Source: an uncultured Bacteroidota bacterium (GTDB lineage Bacteria; Bacteroidota; Bacteroidia; UKL13-3). From it: a stretch of DNA of 63,134 bases. Under the pieces are notes generated by a model. That model was not told the DNA's origin and made no database searches. It saw nothing but the letters and a program-made list of their open reading frames with translations. The position numbers and the translations under genes were made by a program. The DNA is taken from positions 1 to 63,134 of the forward strand of contig CAIVZR010000050.1 of assembly GCA_903910445.1 (NCBI GenBank), read 5' to 3'. Each line of letters starts with the position of its first letter. The first letter of the stretch is position 1. Positions 52,213-60,743 of this stretch are shown piece after piece.

Positions 52213-53439
52213 ATGGATCGCAATATTGTACATATCGACCTCGACTCCTTCTTTGTATCGGTAGAACGACTCATTAATCCAAAACTCATTGGGAAGCCGG
52301 TGCTCGTAGGTGGCACCAGCGACCGGGGCGTTGTGGCCTCCTGCAGCTACGAGGCCCGGGCCTTCGGCGTGCACTCGGCCATGCCCATGAAAACGGCCAG
52401 GCAACTTTGTCCAGAAGCCATCATCGTACGCGGCGACTCGGGCGAGTACAGCAAATACTCCAATATCATTACCGATATCATCAGCGAAGATGTGCCCCTC
52501 TATGAGAAATCATCCATCGACGAATTCTATATCGACTTCACTGGCATGGATCGCTTCTTTGGCTGCTATAAAATGGCAACGGAACTCCGACAGCGCATCA
52601 TCCGTGAAACGAACCTCCCCATTTCGTTTGCGATGTCGGCCAACAAAACCGTCTCGAAAGTGGGAACAGGAGAAGCCAAACCCAACGGACAAAAAGAAAT
52701 TCCCTGGGGAACAGAAAAGGGTTTCTTAGCACCTTTATCCATTCGCAAAATTCCAATGGTGGGCGATAAAACATATCAGCTTCTTCGCGATATGGGCGTG
52801 CTTTGGATTCGTACCCTGCAAGATATGCCCATGGAACTGATGCAGCAAGTGCTGGGCGAAAATGGTGCCGTCATCTGGAAGAAAGCCAATGGCATCGACA
52901 ACTCGCCAGTGATCCCGTATTCCGAACGCAAATCCATCTCCACCGAACGCACCTTCGATAAAGATACCATTGATGTGAAAGCGCTCAAAGGAATTCTTAT
53001 TGGCATGACGGAGAAGCTCGCCTTCCAGTTGCGCGGCGAACAGAAACTCACTGCCTGCGTCACTACCAAAATTCGTTATTCCGATTTCAATACCTATACC
53101 ATGCAAGCCCGCATTCCATATACCTCCCTCGATCATGTACTGATAGAAAAGGTGAGTTCACTCTTCGATAAACTATATCAGAAACGAATGCTCATCCGAC
53201 TCATTGGCATTAAATTTAGTCACTTGATTCAGGGAGGATACCAGTTTAATATGTTTGAAGATACGGTGGAACAAGTGCAGCTATACCAGGCCATGGATAA
53301 GATGCGTAACCGCTATGGCAAGGATGCCGTAAACCGAGCGGCAGGCATGGATTTCAAGCCCCACGATTTCAATGCGTTCAATGGAATAAAACGATATGGT
53401 GCAGTGGAGCAAGAGAAGAAGAATCAAAATAAAAGATAA
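52213..53439 (+). CDS. dinB: Y-family DNA polymerase (DinB/Pol IV-type)
   Basis: 408-residue translesion polymerase. Motifs are HIDLDSFFVSVERL with the metal-binding Asp near residue 9, YSKYSNIITDIISEDVPLYEKSSIDEFYIDFTG with the second acidic pair near residue 103, and AMSANKTVSKVGTGEAKP (helix-hairpin-helix region). The little-finger domain ends in GGYQFNMFED, whose QFNMF matches the beta-clamp binding motif. The protein is ~55 residues longer than E. coli Pol IV at its C-terminus, like other Bacteroidota DinB. Two LexA-like operators precede it, so damage induction is likely. Confidence 0.96.
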   Translation: MDRNIVHIDLDSFFVSVERLINPKLIGKPVLVGGTSDRGVVASCSYEARAFGVHSAMPMKTARQLCPEAIIVRGDSGEYSKYSNIITDIISEDVPLYEKSSIDEFYIDFTGMDRFFGCYKMATELRQRIIRETNLPISFAMSANKTVSKVGTGEAKPNGQKEIPWGTEKGFLAPLSIRKIPMVGDKTYQLLRDMGVLWIRTLQDMPMELMQQVLGENGAVIWKKANGIDNSPVIPYSERKSISTERTFDKDTIDVKALKGILIGMTEKLAFQLRGEQKLTACVTTKIRYSDFNTYTMQARIPYTSLDHVLIEKVSSLFDKLYQKRMLIRLIGIKFSHLIQGGYQFNMFEDTVEQVQLYQAMDKMRNRYGKDAVNRAAGMDFKPHDFNAFNGIKRYGAVEQEKKNQNKR

Positions 53440-53483
53440 TGAATACACCACCACCCTGCTCATACAACTGCCAAGTGCTTTTT

Positions 53484-54323
53484 TTATTTCCCTTTTATTT
53501 TTTTGTTTTGCTGTGCCACTAGTTTTTTTGCTGAAATTGTACTTACTACTTTCTTGCCCGTTTTTTCTTCAATTGCTCTCCGGGTATTGCCCGCAATTGT
53601 ACCCCCTTGTTTTGCAATAATTTTATTTTGATCAAATGTTTTTGGCTTTTTTTCTTTGCTAATTTCTGTGGTGGTGGCTTCGGCAAGCATATTGAGTACC
53701 AATTCCAAATTGGTCATATTATCCCTAAGGTTTTCTTTTTTAAGGTCTTTGTGGTTTTTGTATTCTTTTACTGAAAGTCCACTCCACGCTTTGGTTATTT
53801 CATCAGTAAGTATCGCGTATTCTTGTCCTTTTTTTACGCCACGTTCATCCCATTCATCGGTGAGTTCTTTACGTACCTCAATGCTTTTCAATCGTTGGTT
53901 TATCCACTCTTTGCTATACCCTTTTTTAAGGTATGTTTCCATCAAGCGGTCAATGCCTATTTCGGGATCTTCTATTTCATCTAATCGTTCCCGGGCTACT
54001 TTTGCAATCCATAATTTAAAGGGTTCTGCTTTAGGTGATGGAACGGATTGAATTAAACGAAATAATTGCTCTGTCTCTGCAACATCAGTTTTGTAAAATT
54101 TACCATCAGTTGATTGCATTTTCAGTTGGTTACAGTTTGTAACCAACTCACTTCCTTCCTTTTTCAACCTCGATTTAAGCACTTTCCAATAGTTGTTTGG
54201 GTTAAGGCTGTCAGTAAGCACACCTATTACATCTACAATAGAAAAATACCATTTTTCTTCCTCTTCATTCCAAATACTTCGTACCTGCTTTTGCTCAAAT
54301 AATTTTATAGAAGTTGTTTTCAT
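53484..54323 (-). CDS. BRO-N domain protein (DinD/phage-antirepressor-like)
   Basis: 279-residue protein of the BRO/KilA-N-like family that includes phage antirepressors and relatives of DinD, an SOS-induced protein. The N-terminal domain (~1-120) has KLFEQKQVRSIWNEEEEKWYFS, VDVIGVLTDSLNPNNYW and TDVAETEQLFRLIQSVPSPK. The rest is helical with the highly conserved YLKKGYSKEWINQRLKSIE and EITKAWSGLSVKEYKNHKDL, and a basic C-terminal tail. It lies between dinB and dnaE but on the opposite strand. It has its own exact -7 box (54370-54377), 46 nt upstream. Its role here is unknown. Confidence 0.85.
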   Translation of the reverse strand: MKTTSIKLFEQKQVRSIWNEEEEKWYFSIVDVIGVLTDSLNPNNYWKVLKSRLKKEGSELVTNCNQLKMQSTDGKFYKTDVAETEQLFRLIQSVPSPKAEPFKLWIAKVARERLDEIEDPEIGIDRLMETYLKKGYSKEWINQRLKSIEVRKELTDEWDERGVKKGQEYAILTDEITKAWSGLSVKEYKNHKDLKKENLRDNMTNLELVLNMLAEATTTEISKEKKPKTFDQNKIIAKQGGTIAGNTRRAIEEKTGKKVVSTISAKKLVAQQNKKIKGK

Positions 54324-54369
54324 ATCGCTTTTTTTAGTTCATTTCTTAACCATGTATGTATTATTCCAA

Positions 54370-54377
54370 CAAATTTA
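54370..54377 (-). promoter_or_regulatory. -7 promoter element (TAAATTTG) of the BRO-N gene
   Basis: Exact TAnnTTTG match on the minus strand. No TACTAAA-type operator lies next to it. Confidence 0.55.
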
Positions 54378-54605
54378 ATTTTTTATCTCATTAAATACGA
54401 TTTACGATTGCAATTTCAAAGAAAACGAATAAAATCCATCCCGCCCCCATGCCATTGCTCAATCTTTTAGCCACAATTTTTTAGCAGGTATTTATTGCTT
54501 TGATCACTATTGTTCATAAACAAAAATGAATACGAGCGTACTTTGTAACATATATTCTTTAGTTGATGTCGTGAATCATTCAAGCCATCGGCAATCTTTA
54601 AACCC

Positions 54606-57560
54606 ATGCTCCTCAATTGCCATACCTACTACAGTTTTTGCTACGGCACGTTCTCTATTGAAGCGCTGCTGGAGGAGGTGCGCCGCAATGGGTATACCTC
54701 CTTTGCGCTTACCGATATCAATAATACTTCCGCCATACTCGATAGTGTACGCATGGCGCAAAAGCTCGGTATCAAGCCTGTTGCAGGCATCGACTTTCGC
54801 AATCAGGCACAACAACAATACATTGGCATTGCACGCAATAACGATGGCTTCAAAGAACTCAACGAACATCTCTCGTCACACCTGCACCACAATACGCCTT
54901 TCAATCCTATCGCTCCCGCATTCAATCATGCATTCATTGTGTACCCCTTGCATGCCTATCGCGGACACGCATTAAAAGATTATGAGTTCATTGGCATTGC
55001 TCCCAAAGACCTGCAGAATCTGCCTTTGCTGCCAGTACGACATCAGCTAAAAAAGATGGTGGTACTGCAAACTGCTACCTTCGCCAATAAGCGGCAATTC
55101 AATGCCCATCGCCTGCTGAGGGCCATCGATACCAATACCTTGCTTAGCAAACTCGCGCATGAGCAGCAGGCCAAAGGCACCGAGATGATGATGCCCATTG
55201 AAGCGCTCCTGAAAATGTATGAAGAATATCCGCAGCTACTCGTCAACACACAAAACCTCCTCGAGCAATGTAGTATTGATTTTGAATACGGGAAGCTCGC
55301 CAATAAAAATTTAAAACATTATACCTCCTCCATACCAACCGATGTGGCATTGCTTCGCAGCGAATGCATGAACGGACTTCATTACCGCTATCCCAATCCA
55401 TCGCAAGAGGTAATGCAGCGCATCGAAAAAGAACTCGATGTGATTACCCAGCTCAATTTCTCTTCCTACTTCTTAATCAATTGGGATATCATACGCTATG
55501 CCCAACATAAGAACTATTATTATGTGGGGCGAGGGAGTGGTGCAAATAGTATCGTAGCCTATATCCTGCGCATCACCGATGTTGATCCCATTGAACTCGA
55601 CCTGTACTTCGAGCGTTTCATTAATATGCACCGGCAAAATGCGCCCGACTTCGACATGGATTTTTCGTGGACCGACCGCGACGATATCACGCATTATATC
55701 TTTCATCGTTTTGGCTACGAACGCACTGCTTTGCTGGGTGCATACAATACCTTTCAGCACGATGCCGTGATTCGCGAACTGGGCAAAGTGTTTGGCATCC
55801 CGCCAGGAGAAATTGACCGGCTACAACGCGCCAACCGCTATCCCGATATCGACGAAACAGGGAAGCAGGTATTGCGCTATAGCAAATTCATCGAAGGGTT
55901 TCCGAGTCATCTTAGCATCCACTCGAGCGGCATCATCATCTCCGAAGCGCCCATCTCCTACTATACAGGAACGAATATGCCACCCAAAGGATATCCTACC
56001 ACACAATTCAGTATGCTCGAAGCTGAAGATATTGGATTGTACAAATTCGATATCCTGAGTCAGCGCGGATTGGGAAAAATAAAAGACTGTGTTGATCTCG
56101 TGAAAGAGAATAAGGAAATAGAAATCGACATCCATCAGGTGGCGGCTTTCAAACAGGATGAGGCGGTGAAAGCACTGCTGCGTAAAGGAAATACGATAGG
56201 ATGTTTTTATGTTGAATCGCCCGCCATGCGTATGTTGCTTGCCAAGCTGCGTGCCGACGATTACCTGCGACTGGTGGCCGCGAGTTCCATCATACGCCCT
56301 GGTGTAGCCAAGAGTGGGATGATGCGCGAATACATTGTGCGCTATCGCGATGAGCGCCTGCGTGAAAAAGCGAAGCTGGCACTTCCCGAGCTGTATCACT
56401 TGCTGGAAGAGACTTACGGCGTGATGGTGTATCAGGAAGATGTGATAAAAATTGCGCATCTCTTCGCGGGGTTGAGTTTGGCCGAGGCCGATTACCTGCG
56501 CCGGGGCATGTCGTGGAAGTTTAAAAAGCGTAATGAATTTGAACTGGTGCGGGAGAAATTTTTTGTGAACTGCCGAAAGAAAGGATACCAGGAAAATCTC
56601 ATTCTCAATATCTGGACACAGATTGAAAGCTTTGCCAATTTTGCATTTTCCAAGGGGCACTCGGCAAGCTATGCGGTAGAAAGTTATCAGGCATTATATC
56701 TCAAAGCCTACTACCCACTCGAGTATATGGTGGCCACACTCAATAACGGGGGCGGCTATTATCGCAAGGAATTATACATTCATGAGGCACGGATGCATGG
56801 CGCACAAATTATTTTACCATGCATCAATAATAGCACAGCACTGAGTACCATTCAAGGAAATAAAATTTATTTGGGGCTGGGCATGGTTGGTGAGCTCGAG
56901 CATCATAGCATCGAACAAATTATGGAAGAACGCCAGCGGGCAGGTGCCTTTCGCAACCTCGACGATTTCGTGCGGCGCGTGCCCTTATCGATAGAGCAGA
57001 TGCGGCTCCTGATACGTGCGGGTACGTTTCAGTTTACAGGCCGAAAGAAGAAAGAACTGCTTTGGGAAATTCATGCGATGCTGCAGCCTGCCAAAGCACC
57101 GAAGCAGGTAGCGGAGCTGTTTGAAATAGAAATAAAAAAATGGGCCTTGCCCGAACTTACCGATACCTTTATTGATGCTGCTTTTGATGAGATGGCGTTG
57201 TTTGGATTCTCACTCATATCCCCATTTGAGTTATTGCAAGATCCGATGCCGAGTGCACTGAAGTCGGAAGATTTAAAAAAATATATTCGCAAAAACGTGA
57301 GTATCGTAGGGTATCTCATCACTGTAAAACCCACCCGTACTTCCAAGGGAGAGCAAATGTATTTTGGCACCTTCATCGATAAAGATGGGTATTGGATTGA
57401 TACCGTACATTTCCCTCCCAGTGCCAAGCAGTACCCTTTCATGGGGCCGGGCTGCTATTTGCTCAAAGGCAAGGTGGTGGAAGAATACGACTTCATCAGT
57501 ATGGAAGTGGCCTCCATGAAACGCTTGCCCATGGTGGATCGGGAGAAAGCCGTGGTGTGA
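54606..57560 (+). CDS. dnaE: DNA polymerase III alpha subunit homologue, short (DnaE2-like)
   Basis: 984-residue C-family polymerase, shorter than the replicative DnaE. The PHP domain starts at once (LLNCHTYYSFCYGTFSIEALL) but lacks the HxH and the usual LTDHG (LTDINN instead), so metal-dependent proofreading is unlikely. The catalytic motif is PDFDMDFSWTDRDD at ~347-360, with GRGSGANS upstream and the SKGHSASYAVESYQ region downstream. An OB domain ends the protein (VSIVGYLITVKPT); no clear tau-binding tail is seen. Together with dinB these features suggest an error-prone polymerase pair. The start is a normal ATG; TACTTTG at 54539-54545 is a near -7 box. Confidence 0.93.
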   Translation: MLLNCHTYYSFCYGTFSIEALLEEVRRNGYTSFALTDINNTSAILDSVRMAQKLGIKPVAGIDFRNQAQQQYIGIARNNDGFKELNEHLSSHLHHNTPFNPIAPAFNHAFIVYPLHAYRGHALKDYEFIGIAPKDLQNLPLLPVRHQLKKMVVLQTATFANKRQFNAHRLLRAIDTNTLLSKLAHEQQAKGTEMMMPIEALLKMYEEYPQLLVNTQNLLEQCSIDFEYGKLANKNLKHYTSSIPTDVALLRSECMNGLHYRYPNPSQEVMQRIEKELDVITQLNFSSYFLINWDIIRYAQHKNYYYVGRGSGANSIVAYILRITDVDPIELDLYFERFINMHRQNAPDFDMDFSWTDRDDITHYIFHRFGYERTALLGAYNTFQHDAVIRELGKVFGIPPGEIDRLQRANRYPDIDETGKQVLRYSKFIEGFPSHLSIHSSGIIISEAPISYYTGTNMPPKGYPTTQFSMLEAEDIGLYKFDILSQRGLGKIKDCVDLVKENKEIEIDIHQVAAFKQDEAVKALLRKGNTIGCFYVESPAMRMLLAKLRADDYLRLVAASSIIRPGVAKSGMMREYIVRYRDERLREKAKLALPELYHLLEETYGVMVYQEDVIKIAHLFAGLSLAEADYLRRGMSWKFKKRNEFELVREKFFVNCRKKGYQENLILNIWTQIESFANFAFSKGHSASYAVESYQALYLKAYYPLEYMVATLNNGGGYYRKELYIHEARMHGAQIILPCINNSTALSTIQGNKIYLGLGMVGELEHHSIEQIMEERQRAGAFRNLDDFVRRVPLSIEQMRLLIRAGTFQFTGRKKKELLWEIHAMLQPAKAPKQVAELFEIEIKKWALPELTDTFIDAAFDEMALFGFSLISPFELLQDPMPSALKSEDLKKYIRKNVSIVGYLITVKPTRTSKGEQMYFGTFIDKDGYWIDTVHFPPSAKQYPFMGPGCYLLKGKVVEEYDFISMEVASMKRLPMVDREKAVV

Positions 57561-57597
57561 TTGTTACATATGATTACCAAGGTATTTACTTGTGATT

Positions 57598-58128
57598 TTA
57601 TAACCACTCTTCCCTAGTTATTTTCAGCCAATCGCAAGGAATATCATGCCATTGAAATGATTCCACATAGTGTAATCCGCATTTCTCCAATGCCTTTCTA
57701 GATGCAATATTTTCGATGTTCACGGTGCCAATTATTTCCGTAAGGTGCAGCACTTCAAACCCATATTTAATAGCTGCTTTGGCCGATTCTGTAGCATAGC
57801 CTTTGCCCCAATATTTTGGAATTAAACGATACCCTACATCGTAGAAATTGATTTGATTGTTTTCCATTTCTGTATTTAATTTCAAACCACTCCAGCCAAT
57901 AAAGGCACCCGACGATTTCTCAATAGCAGCCCAGCGACCGATGCCGTTATCTAAATATTGTTGTTGCACTTTTTTTATCACTTCCCTCGATTGATCGATG
58001 GTTTTCACTGGGTCGTTGCCCAAGTATTTATGCACCTCGGGGTTGGAGTCCAACTCAAACATGGCTTCATCATCGGTGGTAAGAAAGGCTCTTAAAATGA
58101 GTCGGTCGGTTTCAATTTGTTTAATCAT
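57598..58128 (-). CDS. GNAT family N-acetyltransferase
   Basis: 176-residue acetyltransferase of the RimJ/RimL type: IETDRLILRAF (N-terminal strand), SSGAFIGWSGLKL, YDVGYRLIPKYWGKGYATESAKAA (acetyl-CoA P-loop with GKGYA), VNIENIASRKALEKCGLHYVE (motif B). The catalytic core looks complete, so it is probably active. The substrate is unknown. It converges on dnaE and is unrelated in context. Confidence 0.92.
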   Translation of the reverse strand: MIKQIETDRLILRAFLTTDDEAMFELDSNPEVHKYLGNDPVKTIDQSREVIKKVQQQYLDNGIGRWAAIEKSSGAFIGWSGLKLNTEMENNQINFYDVGYRLIPKYWGKGYATESAKAAIKYGFEVLHLTEIIGTVNIENIASRKALEKCGLHYVESFQWHDIPCDWLKITREEWL

Positions 58129-58453
58129 TTATATAATTTAATCCCTCGATTTGTTTAATAATTTGCGAACACTTGAGATGATTTCTGAGTAGGGATTTTG
58201 TTAGCATCTGTTGTGTTTGAATACAGTTTGGCGAACGAATTTAATACATTTAATCCTTTTATAATTCAATAAAAAATGCGTTGAAAGATACCCGATGTTT
58301 ATAATTTACACGGCAATGCATATCCGAATTTAAATATATTTGTTTGCTGTTCAATTGTTAGCTGCGGTTGGCACTTATAGTTGAATAGAAATCGAAATGT
58401 TTCGATTAAACAAAAACCCTTAACGATAACAACGGTAAATTAGAATTTATTTT
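58129..58453. other. Gene-free AT-rich interval
   Basis: 325 nt with no credible gene. It holds a TATATTTG -7-like box at 58335-58342 and a perfect palindrome (AATCGAAA-TG-TTTCGATT) at 58390-58407, about 45 nt before the S4 gene. Confidence 0.7.
58390..58407. repeat. Short palindrome upstream of the S4 gene
   Basis: AATCGAAA-TG-TTTCGATT, two perfect 8-bp arms. It could be an operator or an RNA hairpin; no second copy was seen. Confidence 0.5.
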
Positions 58454-58660
58454 ATGGAAGAATTCCAGTTAAAAGGAGCATATATTGAATTGATGGCATT
58501 ACTTAAACTCAAAGGTATTGCGGAGTCGGGAGGGCAAGCAGGGATGATCATCACCGAAGGTTATATCAAGCGCAATGGGGAAGTAGAATTTCGCAAACGA
58601 GCTAAATTGGTTGCAGGAGATATCATTCAATTTGAAAATAAAAAAATAAAAATAGTTTAA
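58454..58660 (+). CDS. S4-domain RNA-binding protein (YbcJ/YaaA-like)
   Basis: 68-residue protein consisting of one S4 domain, as in YbcJ-type RNA-binding proteins associated with ribosomes. ELMALLKLKGIAESGGQAGMIITEGYIKRNGE is the S4 alpha-L motif and VAGDIIQFENKKIKIV ends the fold. Sequence and length agree with the family. It lies 4 nt before the next gene, so the two are probably co-transcribed. The RNA target is unknown. Confidence 0.9.
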   Translation: MEEFQLKGAYIELMALLKLKGIAESGGQAGMIITEGYIKRNGEVEFRKRAKLVAGDIIQFENKKIKIV

Positions 58661-58664
58661 ATCA

Positions 58665-59219
58665 GTGTCACAAAATTCTATGTTTGATCCAGAGAGTAGC
58701 TATGTAAATCTGAGCATTCGTGAAACCCAACTCACCGATACAGAGGCACTCTTTCCTATTTTCAATGATGCAGAAACAGTGAAGTACACCAATTTCAAGG
58801 TTTATGATACCAAAGAAAAATTTCAAGAGTTTCTGCATGGCTTTATTAATTTAAACCAAGGCGAACCCTTGCAAATGGGCCCCTTTTGTATTCTATGTAA
58901 TCATCAACCCATTGGATTATGCGGTATGCAACAACAGGAAATCAAAGACGGAAGCACAGAGTTATGGTATATTTTACATCCCCAATATTGGGGCAAAGGA
59001 CTCACTAAAAAAGCCGTAGAACTATTGATTTTAAAGGCTTTGAATAGTCAGGAGCTTAAAATAATCAATGCAACAGCGGTTACTAAAAACACCGCAAGCT
59101 GGAAAATATTGGAGAGTTTTGGTTTTCATAGAACCGAAGAAAGAAAACGTGGATTCCAGAAAGAGTCGTTGATAGCCGATTTGTATAGCTATGTGTTGAA
59201 AACAAAAACCTCAAAATAA
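58665..59219 (+). CDS. GNAT family N-acetyltransferase
   Basis: 184-residue acetyltransferase similar to the RimJ/RimL group: VNLSIRETQLTDTEALFPIF, GPFCILCNHQPIGLCGMQ, STELWYILHPQYWGKGLTKKA (acetyl-CoA loop), NATAVTKNTASWKILESFGF (motif B). The reading frame could begin with GTG 58665 or ATG 58680, which lies 15 nt later; GTG gives the shorter gap to the S4 gene. The substrate is unknown. Confidence 0.85.
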   Translation: MSQNSMFDPESSYVNLSIRETQLTDTEALFPIFNDAETVKYTNFKVYDTKEKFQEFLHGFINLNQGEPLQMGPFCILCNHQPIGLCGMQQQEIKDGSTELWYILHPQYWGKGLTKKAVELLILKALNSQELKIINATAVTKNTASWKILESFGFHRTEERKRGFQKESLIADLYSYVLKTKTSK

Positions 59220-59260
59220 ATTTCCCTCCAATACCTTTGGTACTTTAAAACCCAACCATT

Positions 59261-59470
59261 ATGGAAGTAAGAGATAGCAACGGAAACATTCTGAGCGAAG
59301 GCGATTCAGTAATTATTATTAAATCATTGCCTGTAAAAGGAACCCCAAAAGGCATTAAGCAAGGCACTGTGGTAAAGAATATCCGACTCACCGACAGCGA
59401 ACATGAAATTGAAGGAAAGGTGGAGAAAACGATGATGGTACTTAAAACCATGTTCGTGAAGAAGGCCTAA
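59261..59470 (+). CDS. PhnA-like domain protein lacking the zinc ribbon
   Basis: 69-residue protein matching the C-terminal domain of PhnA/YjdM: VRDSNGNILSEGDSVIIIKSLPVKG, then KQGTVVKNIRLTDSEHEIEGKV, ending MMVLKTMFVKKA. The family's usual N-terminal CxxC zinc ribbon is absent, and the protein starts cleanly at an ATG. The name comes from a historical link with phosphonate use, but the function of this domain is unclear. Confidence 0.85.
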   Translation: MEVRDSNGNILSEGDSVIIIKSLPVKGTPKGIKQGTVVKNIRLTDSEHEIEGKVEKTMMVLKTMFVKKA

Positions 59471-59565
59471 ATTTTACTCCTTCAATCGTTACAAACGGTA
59501 ATCGACTTTGCATTTTCATTGCTTCTTGTGTAAGCAATATCTAAACAATTATTCCTCCATTTTTC

Positions 59566-60135
59566 ATGTCACCCATCCATCGACATTTCATGATTCACAA
59601 GCCTTTCGGGTATTTGAGTCAGTTTGTATGTGTGCTGAAAAAGAAAAAGTTATTGGGTGAACTTCATGATTTCCCTGAAGGTATCATGGCCATTGGCCGA
59701 CTCGATGAAGATAGTGAAGGACTCCTACTGCTCACCACCGATGGCATGATGAGTGAAATCATTCGAAGCAAAACGATGGAGAAAGAATACTATGCCTTGG
59801 TTGATGGATTGATTACAGATGATGCCATTGAACAATTACAAAATGGGGTTGAAATTGGTGTTCGAAACCATAAATATCAAACCCTTCCGTGTAAAGTATT
59901 TCGAGTGCCCACCCCTCCCGATTTTCCGCCACGCACCAAGCGCATTCGCGACGACCGACATGGACCCAGCTGTTGGATTTCGATTACACTTACCGAAGGA
60001 AAAATAAGGCAAGTGCGTAAAATGACTGCTGCTGTTGGGTTTCCAACCCTTCGATTATTTCGAGTACGCATCGGAGATATTTATTTAGGCGATATGAAAG
60101 CGGGTGAAGTTAGAGAAGTAGCGCGCTTCGTGTGA
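59566..60135 (+). CDS. Pseudouridine synthase (RluE/RsuA family)
   Basis: 189-residue RNA pseudouridine synthase. The catalytic Asp lies in GRLDEDSEGLLLLT (~residues 43-56). MIHKPFGYLSQF near the N-terminus, MEKEYYALVDG, PPRTKRIRDDRHGP and EGKIRQVRKMTAAVGFPTLRL match RluE-type enzymes that modify 23S rRNA. It lacks an N-terminal S4 domain, as RluE does. The start ATG 59566 is the longest; 59590 is an alternative. The target uridine is inferred only from family resemblance. Confidence 0.92.
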   Translation: MSPIHRHFMIHKPFGYLSQFVCVLKKKKLLGELHDFPEGIMAIGRLDEDSEGLLLLTTDGMMSEIIRSKTMEKEYYALVDGLITDDAIEQLQNGVEIGVRNHKYQTLPCKVFRVPTPPDFPPRTKRIRDDRHGPSCWISITLTEGKIRQVRKMTAAVGFPTLRLFRVRIGDIYLGDMKAGEVREVARFV

Positions 60136-60268
60136 AACTTGAAATTAAGATTTTCTTTTTTTTATCGCTTTTTTTGAGAAGAAATCAAGTACAAAATTGT
60201 AATACTCCAGTGAAGTTTTATATTTATTTTGCATGCGATTCAAAAGCAAAAAAAATCCTGACCCTGTT

Positions 60269-60721
60269 ATGAGTACTCCAAAATTTATTACAAACACAAC
60301 TACATTTAACGCAGTAGCAACCATCGTATGGGATGCATTGGTAAATCCAGAAAAAACTAAAATTTATATGTTTGGATGCGTAACTGTTTCCGACTGGAAA
60401 CCAGGAAGCGAACTAATATGGAGGGGGCATTATGAAGGAAAGGATATGGTATTTGTTAAAGGGCATATCGTTGAAATTGTACCCTATCAAAAATTGGTTT
60501 ACACGGTATTCGATCCAAACTCCACCATGGAAGATATTCCAGCCAATTACCTAACGGTTAGTTACATTTTAAAAGAAGAACAAGGAGTAACTACACTCAC
60601 AGTAACACAAGGCGATTATAGTACAGTGGCAGATGGAGAACGACGTTATCAGGAATCGTATAATGGAGGTGAAGGATGGAATCCAATTTTGGAAGCCATC
60701 AAAAAAATGATAGAGAATTAA
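60269..60721 (+). CDS. SRPBCC (AHSA1-like) domain protein
   Basis: 150-residue START-like/AHSA1 protein: NAVATIVWDALVNPEKTKIYMFG (first helix), DWKPGSELIWRGHYEG, VEIVPYQKLVYTVFDP, and a C-terminal helix with YNGGEGWNPILEAIKKMIEN. This fold forms a hydrophobic ligand pocket; many members are small-molecule-binding or stress-related proteins. ATG 60269 is preferred, as the frame from 60233 begins right at a TATTTTGC promoter-like element (60225-60232). The ligand is unknown. Confidence 0.88.
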   Translation: MSTPKFITNTTTFNAVATIVWDALVNPEKTKIYMFGCVTVSDWKPGSELIWRGHYEGKDMVFVKGHIVEIVPYQKLVYTVFDPNSTMEDIPANYLTVSYILKEEQGVTTLTVTQGDYSTVADGERRYQESYNGGEGWNPILEAIKKMIEN

Positions 60722-60743
60722 GTCGGTCTTGTTATAGCCTTGT

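Noticed and set aside
52049-52264. Open frame of 71 codons overlapping the dinB operator and start
   Set aside because: It crosses the operator pair and the dinB start in another frame, lacks a plausible product, and is explained by the dinB regulatory region.
53484-54323. Prophage marked by the BRO-N antirepressor-like gene
   Set aside because: No integrase, portal, terminase, tail or lysis gene occurs nearby; neighbours are polymerases and ordinary chromosomal genes.
55821-56660. 279-codon open frame antisense to dnaE
   Set aside because: It lies wholly within the well-supported dnaE coding region, has no family motif and is a by-product of codon usage. The same applies to open frames antisense to mfd, uvrA and acs.
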